A DNA stretch of 64,000 nt from Pseudomonas sp. GR 6-02. Its GTDB lineage: Bacteria; Pseudomonadota; Gammaproteobacteria; Pseudomonadales; Pseudomonadaceae. Below the pieces are notes generated by a model that was not told the DNA's origin, did not search any database, and saw nothing but the letters and a program-made list of their open reading frames with translations. Of this stretch, positions 52,531-63,692 are shown piece by piece. A program made the position numbers and the translations under genes. Position 1 is the stretch's first letter. Every line of letters starts with the position of its first letter. The stretch spans positions 6,234,001-6,298,000 of the forward strand of contig NZ_CP011567.1 in assembly GCF_001655615.1 (NCBI RefSeq). The letters run 5' to 3'.

Positions 52531-54117
52531 ATGCGCCTCGCTGCCCTACCACTGTTGCTCGCCCCGCTTCTGCTGAGCCCCCTGGCCCATGCCGCCGCCC
52601 TGAGCGTCTGCACCGAGGCCAGTCCGGAAGGGTTCGACGTGGTGCAATACAACTCGTTGACCACCACCAACGCCTCGGCCGACGTGCTGATGAACCGCCT
52701 GGTGGACTTCGACACGGCCAGCGGCAAAGTGGTCGCCAGCCTCGCGGACAGCTGGGACGTCACGCCCGACGGCCTGACCTACGTCTTCAAGTTGCATCCG
52801 CAGGTGAAATTTCACCGCACCGAGTATTTCAGCCCGACGCGCGACCTGACCGCCGAAGACGTGAAATTCAGTTTCGACCGCATGCTCGATCCGGCAAACC
52901 CGTGGCACAAAATCGCCCAGAGCGGCTTCCCGCACGCTCAGTCGATGCAGTTACCGACACTGATCAAAAAGATCGACGCCTTGGACCCGCTCACCATCCG
53001 CTTCACCCTCGATCACCCGGACTCGACGTTCCTGCCGACCCTGACCATGGGCTTCGCCTCGATCTATTCGGCCGAGTACGCCGAGCAACTGATGAAGGCC
53101 GGCACTCCGGAGAAGCTCAACAGCCAGCCGATCGGTAGCGGCCCGTTCATCTTCACGCGTTTCCAGAAAGATGCCTCGATTCGCTATAAGGCCAACCGCG
53201 ACTACTTCCAGGGCAAGCCATCGGTGGACCCGTTGATCTTCGCGATCACCCCGGACGCCAACGTGCGCTTGCAGAAATTGCGCCGCAACGAGTGTCAGAT
53301 CGCCCTGTCGCCGAAACCGCTGGACGTGCAGGCTGCGAAGCAGGAGCCGACCCTGAAGGTGGAAAAGACTGACGCCTTCATGACCGCATTCGTCGGCATC
53401 AATAGCCAACATCCGCCGCTGGACAAGCCGGAAGTGCGCCAGGCAATCAACCTGGCGTTCGACAAGGCCAACTACCTCAAGGCCGTATTCGAAGACACCG
53501 CCGAACCTGCCAATGGGCCCTACCCACCCAACACCTGGAGCTATGCCAAAAACTTGCCGGGCTACCCGCATGATGTCGAGAAAGCCCGGGCATTGATGGC
53601 CAAGGCCGGGCTCAAGAACGGTTTTCAGACCACCATCTGGACCCGTCCTTCCGGCAGCCTGCTGAACCCCAACCCGAGCCTCGGTGCGCAATTGCTTCAG
53701 TCCGACCTGGCGGAAATCGGCATTCAAGCAGAGATCCGCGTGATCGAATGGGGCGAACTGATTCGCCGCGCCAAGGCCGGCGAGCATGACCTGCTGTTCA
53801 TGGGCTGGGCCGGCGACAACGGTGACCCGGACAACTTCCTCACGCCGCAGTTTTCCTGTGCGGCGATCAAAGCCGGCACCAACTTCGCCCGTTACTGCAA
53901 CCAGGATCTGGACAAGCTGATCAGCGCCGGCAAGACCACTGGCGAGCAAGGTGTACGCACCAAGCTCTACGAACAGGCCCAGGCGCAAATACAGCAACAG
54001 GCATTGTGGCTGCCACTGGCCCACCCCACGGCCTTCGCCCTGACGCGCAAAGACGTCGAGGGTTATCGGGTCAGCCCGTTTGGCCGGCAGGATTACTCCA
54101 AGGTCAACTTCAAGTAA
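52531..54117 (+). CDS. ABC transporter dipeptide-binding protein (DppA-like)
   Basis: 528-residue periplasmic solute-binding protein of the SBP_bac_5 family. The signal peptide runs MRLAALPLLLAPLLLSPLAHA (cleavage near residue 23). The mature protein starts ALSVCTEASPEGFDVVQYN as DppA does and has LADSWDVTPDGLTYVFKLHP, VKFSFDRMLDP and GWAGDNGDPDNFLTPQFSC. The Cys pair and the Asp of the dipeptide amino-terminus site are present. No permease or ATPase genes are adjacent, so it would use a transporter encoded elsewhere; PA5317 has the same lone setting. AAAGGA precedes the ATG. Confidence 0.92.
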   Translation: MRLAALPLLLAPLLLSPLAHAAALSVCTEASPEGFDVVQYNSLTTTNASADVLMNRLVDFDTASGKVVASLADSWDVTPDGLTYVFKLHPQVKFHRTEYFSPTRDLTAEDVKFSFDRMLDPANPWHKIAQSGFPHAQSMQLPTLIKKIDALDPLTIRFTLDHPDSTFLPTLTMGFASIYSAEYAEQLMKAGTPEKLNSQPIGSGPFIFTRFQKDASIRYKANRDYFQGKPSVDPLIFAITPDANVRLQKLRRNECQIALSPKPLDVQAAKQEPTLKVEKTDAFMTAFVGINSQHPPLDKPEVRQAINLAFDKANYLKAVFEDTAEPANGPYPPNTWSYAKNLPGYPHDVEKARALMAKAGLKNGFQTTIWTRPSGSLLNPNPSLGAQLLQSDLAEIGIQAEIRVIEWGELIRRAKAGEHDLLFMGWAGDNGDPDNFLTPQFSCAAIKAGTNFARYCNQDLDKLISAGKTTGEQGVRTKLYEQAQAQIQQQALWLPLAHPTAFALTRKDVEGYRVSPFGRQDYSKVNFK

Positions 54118-54181
54118 TCAGCGTCACCACAAAAGCCGTGGGAGCAGGCTCGCTCACAGTGACTCATCTAGCCTTTCCTCT

Positions 54182-54856
54182 TCACATCCACCCGTACTCG
54201 GCCATGGACAACGGATCGCCATCACCGACGATGAAATGGTCGAGCACCCGCACATCAATCAGGTCCAGCGCTTCTTGCAGGCGCTTGGTCAGCATCCGGT
54301 CGGCTTGACTGGGATTGGAGTTACCCGACGGATGGTTGTGGCAGAGGATCAACGCTGCGGCGTTGTGGGCCAAAGCGCGTTTAACCACTTGTCTTGGATA
54401 GACACTGGTACTGTCGATGGAGCCGCGAAACAGCACTTCAAAGGTCAGCACTTGATGTTTTGAATCCAGAAACAGACAGCCGAATACCTCGTGAGGCTCA
54501 TGGCGCAGCATCGACTTCAGGTAATCACGAACCGCCTGCGGATTTTCCAGTGCCGATTTCTGGCGCACACGTTCGGCTAAATGCCGCCTGCCCATTTCCT
54601 GTGCCGCTTGCAACTGAGCGAATTTCGCCGGCCCGAGCCCCAATTGCCTGCTGAATGCAGTTTGATCGGCTTCGAGCAGTAAACGCAGGCTGCCAAACTG
54701 ACTCAACAGATGCCGTGCCAGATCTACTGCACTTTTACCCGATACACCGGTGCGTAAAAAAATCGCTAGCAACTCGGCGTCCGAAAGACTCGCCGAACCC
54801 AACTCAAGTAACCTCTCCCGCGGTCGCTCCGCCGCTGGCCAATCGCGAATGCTCAT
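54182..54856 (-). CDS. radC: DNA repair-associated JAMM protein RadC
   Basis: 224 residues. The N-terminal helix-hairpin-helix region ([13 protein letters not shown]...) precedes an MPN domain with the JAMM metal site [18 protein letters not shown] (about residues 170-187). RadC is not the recombination enzyme it was named for; its role is unsettled. It is divergent from coaBC, 135 bp apart, in the common radC-coaBC arrangement. Confidence 0.93.
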   Translation of the reverse strand: MSIRDWPAAERPRERLLELGSASLSDAELLAIFLRTGVSGKSAVDLARHLLSQFGSLRLLLEADQTAFSRQLGLGPAKFAQLQAAQEMGRRHLAERVRQKSALENPQAVRDYLKSMLRHEPHEVFGCLFLDSKHQVLTFEVLFRGSIDSTSVYPRQVVKRALAHNAAALILCHNHPSGNSNPSQADRMLTKRLQEALDLIDVRVLDHFIVGDGDPLSMAEYGWM

Positions 54857-54991
54857 AACACCTCCATGTAAGTGGGCGCCGCTGTTCCGTAGCGGTCGCT
54901 GTGATATCGTAGCCCATCTTTTTTGCGGGCGATTTCACCCCTGGGGAGGGGGTATCGCCATGCAGTCATCAACGAAATGAAAGGCAGACCT

Positions 54992-56200
54992 ATGCAGCGG
55001 CTGTATCGGAAACGCATCGTTCTGGGCGTCGGCGGCGGCATTGCTGCCTACAAGAGCGCCGAGCTGGTTCGCCGCCTGATCGACCAGGGCGCCGAAGTGC
55101 GCGTGGTCATGACCCGTGGCGGCAGCGAATTCATTACCCCGCTGACCATGCAGGCCCTGTCCGGGCACCCGGTCCACCTGGACCTGCTGGACCCGGCGGC
55201 CGAAGCCGCCATGGGTCACATCGAACTGGCCAAATGGGCCGACCTGGTATTGATCGCCCCCGCCACTGCGGACCTGATCGCTCGCCTGGCCCAAGGCATT
55301 GCCAACGACCTGCTGACCACGCTGGTGCTGGCCACCGACGCGGTAGTCGCCGTGGCGCCGGCGATGAATCAAGCCATGTGGCGCGACCCGGCGACCCAGG
55401 CCAACCTGCAAACCCTCGCAAGCCGCGACTTCAAAGTCTTCGGCCCGGCCTCCGGCAGCCAGGCCTGCGGCGACGTCGGCATGGGCCGCATGCTCGAAGC
55501 CACCGACCTCGCCCAGTGCGCGGCAGACTGCTTCCAGCGCCAGGCGCTGACCGGCAAACACGTGCTGATCACCGCCGGCCCGACCCAGGAAAACATCGAC
55601 CCGGTGCGCTACATCACCAACCACAGCTCCGGCAAAATGGGCTTTGCCCTGGCCGAAGCCGCGGTAGAAGCCGGCGCCCGCGTGACCCTGATCACCGGCC
55701 CGGTGCACCTGCCGACTCCGGATCGCGTCACGCGCATCGACGTGGTCAGCGCCCGGGACATGCTCGCCGCTTGTGAAGCCGCGATTCCTTGCGACCTGTT
55801 CATCGCCTCGGCAGCGGTCGCGGACTACCGTCCGGAAGTCGTGGCCCCACAGAAACTCAAGAAAGACCCTACAAGCGGCGACGGCTTGTTGCTACAGATG
55901 GTACGCAACCCAGACATTCTGGCCACCATCGCCACCCGTCCCGACCGTCCGTTCAGTGTCGGCTTTGCCGCCGAAACCGAACACCTGCTCGACTACGCTG
56001 CCCGCAAGTTGAAAGACAAGAACCTCGACCTGATCGTCGCCAACGACGTCGCCAACCCGAGTATTGGCTTCAACAGCGAAGAAAACGCCTGCAGCGTGAT
56101 CGACCGTGAGCTGCACGCCACTATTTTTGCCCAGACCAGCAAAGGCAAGATTGCCCGCCAGCTGATCACTTTTATCGCCGAACGTCTGAACCAGGTTTAA
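54992..56200 (+). CDS. coaBC: Phosphopantothenoylcysteine decarboxylase/synthetase
   Basis: 402 residues from [20 protein letters not shown] at 54992; the frame opens earlier at 54923 but homologues begin here. The CoaC flavoprotein half has the catalytic [10 protein letters not shown] loop (about residues 155-165). The CoaB half begins [20 protein letters not shown] and has SSGKMG and [13 protein letters not shown]. It makes 4'-phosphopantetheine from 4'-phosphopantothenate and cysteine, the third and second last shared steps of CoA synthesis. It lies five bases before dut, probably one operon. Confidence 0.96.
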   Translation: MQRLYRKRIVLGVGGGIAAYKSAELVRRLIDQGAEVRVVMTRGGSEFITPLTMQALSGHPVHLDLLDPAAEAAMGHIELAKWADLVLIAPATADLIARLAQGIANDLLTTLVLATDAVVAVAPAMNQAMWRDPATQANLQTLASRDFKVFGPASGSQACGDVGMGRMLEATDLAQCAADCFQRQALTGKHVLITAGPTQENIDPVRYITNHSSGKMGFALAEAAVEAGARVTLITGPVHLPTPDRVTRIDVVSARDMLAACEAAIPCDLFIASAAVADYRPEVVAPQKLKKDPTSGDGLLLQMVRNPDILATIATRPDRPFSVGFAAETEHLLDYAARKLKDKNLDLIVANDVANPSIGFNSEENACSVIDRELHATIFAQTSKGKIARQLITFIAERLNQV

Positions 56201-56205
56201 TTTAC

Positions 56206-56661
56206 ATGCACGCTTTGCAAGCCAAGATCCTCGACCCACGCATCGGCAGCGAATTTCCGCTGCCGCAGTACGCCACGCCAGGCTCCGCCGGCCTCGACCT
56301 GCGCGCCATGCTGGAAAAAGACACTGTCATCAAGCCGGGCGAGACCCTGCTGATCCCTACCGGCCTGTCGGTATATATCGGCGATCCGGGCCTGGCGGCC
56401 TTGATTCTGCCGCGCTCCGGCCTGGGCCATAAGCACGGCATCGTGCTGGGCAACCTGGTCGGCCTGATCGACTCCGATTACCAGGGCCCGCTGATGGTGT
56501 CGTGCTGGAACCGTGGCCAGACCGATTTCAACATGGTCGTTGGCGAACGCCTCGCACAACTTGTTCTGGTACCAGTGGTTCAAGCGCACTTCGAAATGGT
56601 CGAAGAGTTTGTCGAAACCCAGCGCGGCACCGGCGGCTTCGGACATTCCGGCAGCCACTGA
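56206..56661 (+). CDS. dut: dUTP diphosphatase
   Basis: 151-residue trimeric enzyme that hydrolyses dUTP, limiting uracil in DNA and supplying dUMP for dTMP. All five dUTPase motifs are seen: [44 protein letters not shown] and [10 protein letters not shown]. It starts five bases after coaBC. Confidence 0.97.
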   Translation: MHALQAKILDPRIGSEFPLPQYATPGSAGLDLRAMLEKDTVIKPGETLLIPTGLSVYIGDPGLAALILPRSGLGHKHGIVLGNLVGLIDSDYQGPLMVSCWNRGQTDFNMVVGERLAQLVLVPVVQAHFEMVEEFVETQRGTGGFGHSGSH

Positions 56662-56982
56662 TATGCCCCCTGTGGCGAGTGAGCTTGCTCGCGCTGGAAA
56701 GCGTAGCGGCCCCATGATTCTGGCAACAATTGCCGACTTGGTGAGTGCCGCGCACTCAAGCGGGAGCAAGCTCCCTCGCCACAAATCACACAGACGTCAT
56801 CTGGAAGGTTTACCACTGAAAATCAAGGCATTGATCGACCCAATACTCGTCGACATTGGTGACATGGCCTTTTCGCACCACGAACTCTCTGCGGAAAACG
56901 CCGTCATACCCTTCAGTCCGAGCCAGCCGACGAGTTCTTCGCCGGCAGGTCTAGCCACTTTCGAGATGGAGCATTCCTACAG
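56662..56982. other. dut-algC gap containing an inverted REP pair
   Basis: 321 bases. Two REP arms are at 56671-56695 (TGTGGCGAGTGAGCTTGCTC..) and 56759-56783 (complement ..AGCTCCCTCGCCACA). After them 56800-56982 is open in one frame (KIKALIDPILVDIGDMAFSH...) without start or known motif and should carry the algC promoter. Confidence 0.7.
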
Positions 56983-58380
56983 ATGAGCACCCCAGCCCAA
57001 GTCGCACCCAAGTTCCCCGACAGCATCTTCCGCGCCTACGACATTCGTGGCACCGTCCCGGAATTCTTGAACGCGGAAACGGCTTATTGGCTCGGCCGCG
57101 CCATCGGCTCCCAGAGCCTGGCCCAGGGCGAGCCCAATGTGTCCGTCGGCCGCGACGGTCGCCTGTCCGGCCCGGAACTGGTGGAACAACTGATTCAGGG
57201 CCTGGCCGACAGCGGTTGCCACGTCAGCGACGTCGGCCTGGTGCCAACGCCAGCGCTGTACTACGCCGCCAACGTACTGGCCGGCAAATCCGGGGTGATG
57301 CTCACCGGCAGCCACAACCCGTCGAACTACAACGGCTTCAAGATCGTCATTGCTGGCGATACCCTGGCCAACGAACAGATCCAGGCCCTGCACGACCGAC
57401 TCAAGACCAACAACCTGAGCAGCGGCAAGGGCAGCATCACCAAGGTCGAGATCCTCGACCGCTACAACACCGAAATCGTCCAGGACATCAAACTCGCCCG
57501 CCGCCTGAAAGTGGTGGTCGATTGCGGCAATGGCGCGGCCGGCGTGATTGCCCCGCAACTGATCGAAGCCCTGAACTGCGAAGTCATCCCGCTGTTCTGC
57601 GATGTCGATGGCAACTTCCCGAACCATCACCCGGACCCGGGCAAGCTGGAAAACCTGGTAGACCTGATCGCCAAGGTCAAGGAAACCAACGCCGACCTGG
57701 GCCTGGCCTTCGACGGTGATGGCGACCGCGTGGGCGTGGTCACCAACACCGGCAGCGTCGTGTTCCCGGACCGCCTGCTGATGCTGTTCGCCAAGGATGT
57801 GGTAGCACGCAACCCCGACGCGGAAATCATCTTCGACGTCAAATGCACCCGTCGCCTGATCCCGCTGATCAAAGAATATGGCGGTCGCCCACTGATGTGG
57901 AAAACAGGTCACTCGCTGATCAAAAAGAAAATGAAACAATCCGGCGCCCTGTTGGCCGGCGAAATGAGCGGGCATATCTTCTTCAAGGAGCGCTGGTTCG
58001 GTTTCGACGACGGCATTTACAGCGCCGCGCGGCTGCTGGAGATCCTCAGCAAAGAGAAATCCACCGCGGAAGAGTTGTTCGCGACCTTCCCGAACGATAT
58101 TTCTACGCCGGAAATCAATATCCATGTGACCGAAGAGAGCAAATTCAGCATCATTGATGCACTGCACGACGCACAGTGGGGTGAAGGCGCCGACCTGACC
58201 ACCATTGACGGCGTGCGAGTCGACTATGCCAAAGGCTGGGGCCTGGTTCGCGCCTCCAACACCACACCGGTGCTGGTGCTGCGCTTCGAGGCCGATGACG
58301 AGGCTGAATTGCAGCGCATCAAGGATGTATTCCACGTCCAGCTGAAGCGCGTTGCACCTGATCTCCAACTACCGTTTTGA
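56983..58380 (+). CDS. algC: Phosphomannomutase/phosphoglucomutase
   Basis: 465 residues. The phospho-serine loop is TGSHNPSNYNGFK near residue 108, the metal loop DGDGDRVG near 242, the sugar loop GEMSGHIFF near 325 and the phosphate loop RASNTTPVLVLRFEA near 420. AlgC interconverts mannose- and glucose-6-/1-phosphates for alginate, LPS, Psl and rhamnolipid precursors. The start MSTPAQVAPKFPDSIFRAYDI is that of the short form; a long N-terminal extension found in some annotations is not encoded here. GGAG lies 11 bases upstream. Confidence 0.97.
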   Translation: MSTPAQVAPKFPDSIFRAYDIRGTVPEFLNAETAYWLGRAIGSQSLAQGEPNVSVGRDGRLSGPELVEQLIQGLADSGCHVSDVGLVPTPALYYAANVLAGKSGVMLTGSHNPSNYNGFKIVIAGDTLANEQIQALHDRLKTNNLSSGKGSITKVEILDRYNTEIVQDIKLARRLKVVVDCGNGAAGVIAPQLIEALNCEVIPLFCDVDGNFPNHHPDPGKLENLVDLIAKVKETNADLGLAFDGDGDRVGVVTNTGSVVFPDRLLMLFAKDVVARNPDAEIIFDVKCTRRLIPLIKEYGGRPLMWKTGHSLIKKKMKQSGALLAGEMSGHIFFKERWFGFDDGIYSAARLLEILSKEKSTAEELFATFPNDISTPEINIHVTEESKFSIIDALHDAQWGEGADLTTIDGVRVDYAKGWGLVRASNTTPVLVLRFEADDEAELQRIKDVFHVQLKRVAPDLQLPF

Positions 58381-58405
58381 TCTATTGAAGCACCCGGAGC
58401 CCTGA

Positions 58406-59311
<906 letters not shown>

Positions 59312-59322
59312 TTCAAAACCTT

Positions 59323-59407
59323 AAAAAGATCGCAGCCTTCGGCAGCACCTACGGATTTCGGATGTACGAAAAACCTGTAGGAGCTGACGAAGTCTGCGAT
59401 CTTTTTT
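59323..59407. terminator. Terminator hairpin after argB
   Basis: AAAAAGATCGCAG and CTGCGATCTTTTTT are perfectly complementary arms with a REP-like insert (CTTCGGCAGC..) between them. The T-run fits a terminator of argB transcription. Confidence 0.8.
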
Positions 59408-59507
59408 ATGCGCGCCGGAAATGCCTGACCTGATTGGGCGAAACGTCCGACTTCACGAAGGAAGCAATCTGCATAGGATCTTCTCTGAATCCACAGGAGG
59501 TCTACCC

Positions 59508-59768
59508 ATGCAAAAAGACTACGTCCCTTACGGCAGCGATGTTTCACCTGGCACCTATGCCTGTGTCGATTGCGGTCACGAATACTCGAATCAGGGCAAA
59601 ACATCGATGCCGCCCTGCCCGCAACTCCGCAAGACCGCACACACCCGTCATGGCTGGAGAATTCTGACTGGCCAGGGCGATGCTGTGGCTGATCCGTACC
59701 CGGAGAAAACCAATGAACCCAGCGGGATCAAAAAAGCCGAGACATTCAGCAGCACCAGCAAAAAATAA
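59508..59768 (+). CDS. Small zinc-ribbon protein, one Cys of the ribbon lost
   Basis: 86 residues from the ATG at 59508 with GGAGG eight bases upstream. The start GTYACVDCGHEYSNQGKT supplies the first CxxC. The second half-site of this family is usually CPKC or CPQC; here it reads PPCPQLRKT, so the last Cys is Leu and zinc binding may be impaired. The C-terminal GQGDAVADPYPEKTN is characteristic of these rubredoxin-like ribbon proteins. The function is unknown. Confidence 0.8.
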   Translation: MQKDYVPYGSDVSPGTYACVDCGHEYSNQGKTSMPPCPQLRKTAHTRHGWRILTGQGDAVADPYPEKTNEPSGIKKAETFSSTSKK

Positions 59769-59795
59769 TGCTGGGGGACTGGGCCATACATAAAC

Positions 59796-59831
59796 AAAAG
59801 ACCCCGCTCAACATGCTGAGCGGGGTCTTTT
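59796..59831. terminator. Bidirectional rho-independent terminator between the zinc-ribbon gene and pyrE
   Basis: AAAAGACCCCGCTCA and TGAGCGGGGTCTTTT form a 15-bp perfect stem around ACATGC... with A and T runs at both ends. It serves the convergent zinc-ribbon and pyrE genes. Confidence 0.92.
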
Positions 59832-59859
59832 GCTGTCTGCAATCCCTGTGGGAGCGTGA

Positions 59860-60504
59860 TTACACGCCGAACTGGGCGCGGTAGGCTTCAACCGCAGGCA
59901 AATGTTGCTTGAGCTGCGGATCGTCAGCCAGGAACTCCAGCACCTGGTTCAGCGAAACGATGCTGATCACCGGAATGCCGAAGTCACGTTCCACTTCCTG
60001 GATGGCCGACAACTCACCATTGCCACGCTCCTGACGGTTCAGGGCGATCAGCACACCGGCAGCTTTGGCGCCGTCCTGGGAAGCGATGATCTGCATCACT
60101 TCGCGGATGGCGGTGCCCGCGGTGATCACGTCGTCGATGATCAGCACGTCGCCAGTCAATGGCGCGCCAACCAGGCTGCCACCTTCGCCGTGGGCCTTGG
60201 CTTCCTTGCGATTGAAGCACCATGGCAGGTCACGGTCGTGATGTTCGGCCAGTGCCACGGCGGTGGCTGCCGCCAACGGGATGCCTTTGTAGGCCGGGCC
60301 GAACAGTACGTCGAAGGAAATACCGCTCTCGACGATGGCTGCCGCATAGAAACGGCCCAGCTGTGCCAGGGCCTTCCCTGAGTTGAACAGGCCGGCATTG
60401 AAGAAGTATGGACTGGTGCGCCCGGACTTCAGGGTGAACTCACCGAAGCGCAAAACGCCGCGATCGATGGCAAAACGAATGAAATCGCGTTGATACGCTT
60501 GCAT
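59860..60504 (-). CDS. pyrE: Orotate phosphoribosyltransferase
   Basis: 214 residues from [18 protein letters not shown] at 60504. The PRPP loop is [16 protein letters not shown] (about residues 118-133), and [18 protein letters not shown] is the family N-terminal motif. It converts orotate and PRPP to OMP in pyrimidine synthesis. It is divergent from crc, whose start is 83 bases away, as in other pseudomonads. Confidence 0.97.
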   Translation of the reverse strand: MQAYQRDFIRFAIDRGVLRFGEFTLKSGRTSPYFFNAGLFNSGKALAQLGRFYAAAIVESGISFDVLFGPAYKGIPLAAATAVALAEHHDRDLPWCFNRKEAKAHGEGGSLVGAPLTGDVLIIDDVITAGTAIREVMQIIASQDGAKAAGVLIALNRQERGNGELSAIQEVERDFGIPVISIVSLNQVLEFLADDPQLKQHLPAVEAYRAQFGV

Positions 60505-60586
60505 GAAAAAAACCCCAAATACCACGGATTTAGCTAATTAGGTAGACGCCGTGTATCATACCCGCACGCGATTTTTGGGGCCACTT

Positions 60587-61366
60587 ATGCGGATCATCAG
60601 TGTGAACGTCAATGGTATTCAGGCTGCAGTCGAGCGTGGTTTGCTCAGTTGGCTGCAAGCACAGAATGCCGACGTCATCTGCCTGCAGGACACCCGCGCC
60701 TCCGCCTTTGAACTGGACGATCCAGCCTTCCAACTGGATGGCTACTTCCTTTATGCCTGCGAAGCCGAAGTTCCCGCCCAAGGTGGCGTGGCTTTGTACT
60801 CGCGGTTGCAACCGAAGGCTGTCATCAGCGGTCTCGGCTTCGAGACGGCCGACCGCTACGGGCGCTACCTGCAAGCCGATTTCGACAAGGTCAGCATCGC
60901 GACCTTGCTGCTCCCTTCGGGGCAGAATGGCGATGAAGACTTGAACCAGAAGTTCAAGCTAATGGACGACTTCGCCCGTTATCTGGATAAACAGCGACGC
61001 AAACGTCGCGAGTACATTTATTGTGGCTCGCTGTACGTGGCGCAACAGAAGCTGGATATCAAGAACTGGCGCGACAGCCAGCAATCCCCGGGCTTCCTGG
61101 CGCCTGAGCGTGCCTGGATGGACGAGATTGTCGGCAACATGGGTTATGTCGACGCCCTGCGGGAAGTCAGCCGCGAAGGCGACCAGTACAGCTGGTGGCC
61201 GGACAACGAACAGGCCGAGATGCTCAACCTGGGCTGGCGTTTCGACTACCAGTTGCTGACCCCTGGCCTGCGCCGCTTCGTACGCAGCGCACGCCTGCCA
61301 CGTCAGCCACGGTTCTCGCAGCACGCACCGTTGATCGTGGACTACGACTGGACGCTGACGATCTAA
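60587..61366 (+). CDS. crc: Catabolite repression control protein Crc
   Basis: 259 residues from MRIISVNVNGIQAAVERGLL at 60587, the same length as P. aeruginosa Crc. It has the exonuclease III/endonuclease-phosphatase fold (VICLQDTRA, WRFDYQLLT, SQHAPLIVDYDW) but Pseudomonas Crc does not act as a nuclease. It stabilises Hfq on A-rich target mRNAs, repressing use of secondary carbon sources; the small RNA CrcZ relieves this. The island's acid-utilisation genes and the dad and pau genes could be under its control; A-rich motifs at their starts were not tested. Confidence 0.97.
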   Translation: MRIISVNVNGIQAAVERGLLSWLQAQNADVICLQDTRASAFELDDPAFQLDGYFLYACEAEVPAQGGVALYSRLQPKAVISGLGFETADRYGRYLQADFDKVSIATLLLPSGQNGDEDLNQKFKLMDDFARYLDKQRRKRREYIYCGSLYVAQQKLDIKNWRDSQQSPGFLAPERAWMDEIVGNMGYVDALREVSREGDQYSWWPDNEQAEMLNLGWRFDYQLLTPGLRRFVRSARLPRQPRFSQHAPLIVDYDWTLTI

Positions 61367-61384
61367 GCGTCTTTTCGCAGATGC

Positions 61385-61414
61385 AAAAAAGCCGACATTG
61401 CTGTCGGCTTTTTT
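61385..61414 (+). terminator. Rho-independent terminator of crc
   Basis: AAAAAAGCCGACATTGCTGTCGGCTTTTTT, a 7-bp stem with T6 tail, 18 bases after the crc stop codon. It may also serve the convergent DUF4870 gene. Confidence 0.93.
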
Positions 61415-61438
61415 GTGCGTGCTGATTTTTACTGCCTG

Positions 61439-61807
61439 TTATTTGATCAACCGCCAGGTGAAGGGATAGCGGTAAGGCACCCCGTCATTGGCCTTGAGCC
61501 CGGCAATGATGCACAGCACCATCGCCCCGATCAGGACCAGCGGCAGCAGCGCAAAACCGATCAACACCAGCATCAGCACGTAACAGATGCCCGAGACCAG
61601 GGCCACGGTAATCTGAAAGTTCAGCGCTTCTTTGCCTTGGGCATCGATGAACGGGTCGGCTTCACGCTTCCACTGCCAGAGTATCAGCGGCCCGATCAGG
61701 TGACCGAACGGAAACCAGACACCGAGAAACGCCGAGAGGTGACAAAACATCGCCCACTGGCGAGCCTCGGAGCTCGGGGTGGGAAGCAACTGCTGTTCAT
61801 CACTCAT
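61439..61807 (-). CDS. DUF4870 membrane protein
   Basis: 122 residues with three predicted helices (FCHLSAFLGVWFPFGHLIGP, ITVALVSGICYVLMLVLIGF, LLPLVLIGAMVLCIIAGLKA). KREADPFIDAQGKEALNFQI is the conserved DUF4870 segment. It is an inner-membrane protein of unknown role. It precedes the rph stop by 31 bases on the same strand and may be its co-transcribed downstream gene. Confidence 0.92.
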   Translation of the reverse strand: MSDEQQLLPTPSSEARQWAMFCHLSAFLGVWFPFGHLIGPLILWQWKREADPFIDAQGKEALNFQITVALVSGICYVLMLVLIGFALLPLVLIGAMVLCIIAGLKANDGVPYRYPFTWRLIK

Positions 61808-61837
61808 GGCGCTCTCCTTTGCCGGACATCAAAACAA

Positions 61838-62560
61838 TCAGTCAGCCAGTGCAGCCTTCTGCAGTTCGAAAATCTCGATCATGCCTTTCTTCGCCAGTGC
61901 CAGCATCGCGTTCAGCTCTTCCGGCTGGAACGGTGCGCCTTCGGCAGTGCCCTGGACTTCGATGAAACCACCAGTGCTGGTCATCACCACGTTGAGGTCA
62001 GTCTCGGCAGCCGAGTCTTCCAGGTAGTCGAGGTCAAGCACAGGTTCGCCCTGATACATGCCTACCGAAACGGCAGCGATCATTTGCTTGAGCGGGTCGC
62101 CACCTTTGAGGCCGCCGCGCTTCTTGATCACTTTCAAGGCATCGACCAGTGCAACCATGGCGCCGGTGATGGACGCGGTGCGGGTGCCGCCATCAGCCTG
62201 GATCACGTCGCAGTCGACGTACAAGGTGACGTCGCCCAGCTTGGACATGTCCAGCGCAGCGCGCAGGGAACGACCGATCAGCCGCTGGATTTCCAGAGTG
62301 CGGCCGCCTTGCTTGCCGCGGCTCGCCTCACGCTGGTTACGCTCGCCAGTGGCGCGCGGCAGCATGCCGTATTCAGCGGTCAACCAGCCCTGGCCCTGCC
62401 CCTTGAGGAAACGCGGCACGCCGTTCTCGACGCTGACGGTGCAGATGACCTTGGTATCACCGAACTCGACCAGTACAGATCCCTCGGCGTGTTTGGTGTA
62501 GTTGCGGGTAATGCGGATCGAGCGGAGCTGATCGGCAGCGCGACCACTTGGACGTTTCAT
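61838..62560 (-). CDS. rph: Ribonuclease PH
   Basis: 240 residues from [20 protein letters not shown] at 62560. It trims tRNA 3' ends phosphorolytically. Motifs: [40 protein letters not shown] (RNA-binding Arg-rich, split here), and [21 protein letters not shown] near residues 110-132. It is full length, unlike the frameshifted K-12 form. It is divergent from yicC. Confidence 0.97.
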   Translation of the reverse strand: MKRPSGRAADQLRSIRITRNYTKHAEGSVLVEFGDTKVICTVSVENGVPRFLKGQGQGWLTAEYGMLPRATGERNQREASRGKQGGRTLEIQRLIGRSLRAALDMSKLGDVTLYVDCDVIQADGGTRTASITGAMVALVDALKVIKKRGGLKGGDPLKQMIAAVSVGMYQGEPVLDLDYLEDSAAETDLNVVMTSTGGFIEVQGTAEGAPFQPEELNAMLALAKKGMIEIFELQKAALAD

Positions 62561-62828
62561 AGGGATTACCTGTACGGGGGACGGAAAACTGCCGAGCATT
62601 ATAGAGCCGTGGGCCGCGAGTGGGCACTTCTAAAAAAATCACCCGACGATTGAAGGCTCTGAATAGAGCGTAGCCGACGGCCTGCAGCCCATTGTCACAG
62701 CGTGTGATTGGGCGCATCCGCCCCACTGCGCTACAATCCTGCGCCTTTGCTGCCTGTCGGCTTTAATTCACAGATAGCGGGTCCGCGAACCATGGGTTAC
62801 GCGCCGACCTGCATTGCGAGGTACCTCC

Positions 62829-63692
62829 ATGGTGCACAGCATGACCGCCTTCGCCCGCGTCGAGAAAGCCGGCGTCCAGGGCACCCTGAGCTGGGAGCTG
62901 CGCTCGGTCAACAGCCGCTACCTGGAACCCCATCTGCGCCTGCCGGAATCTTTCCGCGACCTCGAGGGCGCCGTCCGCGAAGCCCTGCGCCAGGGAATTT
63001 CCCGGGGCAAGCTCGAATGCACCCTGCGTTTCACCGAAGAAAGCACTGGCAAACCGCTGCAAGTGGACCGCGAGCGCGCCGCGCAATTGGTCGCTGCCGC
63101 CGAGACCGTCGCCAGCCTGATCAAGAACCCTGCCGCGCTGAACCCGCTGGAAGTCCTGGCCTGGCCCGGCGTGCTGGTGGCCGACGCCGCCGACCCGCAA
63201 GCGCTGAATGCCGAAGCCATGGCGCTGTTCAACCAAGGCCTGAAAGAACTCAAGGCCGGCCGCGAGCGCGAAGGCGCGGAGCTGGCGCGGTTGATCAACG
63301 AACGCCTGACGTCCATTGAAGAAGATGTGGTGATCCTGCGTGAGCTGGTCCCGCAGATGCTCGCCACGCAGCGTCAGAAAGTCCTCGACCGCTTCACCGA
63401 CATGAAGGCCGACCTCGACCCGCAGCGCCTGGAGCAGGAAATGGTCATGCTCGCGCAAAAGAGCGACGTCGCCGAAGAACTGGATCGCCTGAGCACTCAC
63501 ATCATCGAAGTTCGCCGGGTGCTCAAATCCGGCGGCGCTGCCGGTCGACGCCTGGATTTCCTGATGCAGGAGCTCAACCGCGAAGCCAACACACTGGGCT
63601 CCAAAGCCTTCGACCCGCGCAGCACCCAAGCGGCGGTCAACCTCAAGGTGTTGATCGAGCAGATGCGCGAACAAGTACAGAATATTGAGTAA
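62829..63692 (+). CDS. yicC: YicC/YloC family endoribonuclease
   Basis: 287 residues from MVHSMTAFARVEKAG at 62829, GAGG nine bases before; a start five codons earlier is less likely. The N-terminal YicC_N domain (ELRSVNSRYLEPHLRLPESF) and the C-terminal DUF1732 (GRRLDFLMQELNREANTLGSK) are present. E. coli YicC is reported to cut RNA and influence RyhB decay. It is 12 bases from gmk, so co-transcribed. Confidence 0.95.
   Translation: MVHSMTAFARVEKAGVQGTLSWELRSVNSRYLEPHLRLPESFRDLEGAVREALRQGISRGKLECTLRFTEESTGKPLQVDRERAAQLVAAAETVASLIKNPAALNPLEVLAWPGVLVADAADPQALNAEAMALFNQGLKELKAGREREGAELARLINERLTSIEEDVVILRELVPQMLATQRQKVLDRFTDMKADLDPQRLEQEMVMLAQKSDVAEELDRLSTHIIEVRRVLKSGGAAGRRLDFLMQELNREANTLGSKAFDPRSTQAAVNLKVLIEQMREQVQNIE

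Noticed and set aside
56800..56982. Open frame between the REP pair and algC, possibly an AlgC N-terminal extension
   Set aside because: No start codon with a ribosome site, and the sequence does not resemble the membrane extension of long AlgC forms.
56977..58368. 463-residue minus-strand frame opposite algC
   Set aside because: Shadow of algC, whose four active-site loops are intact; no family features in the antisense frame.
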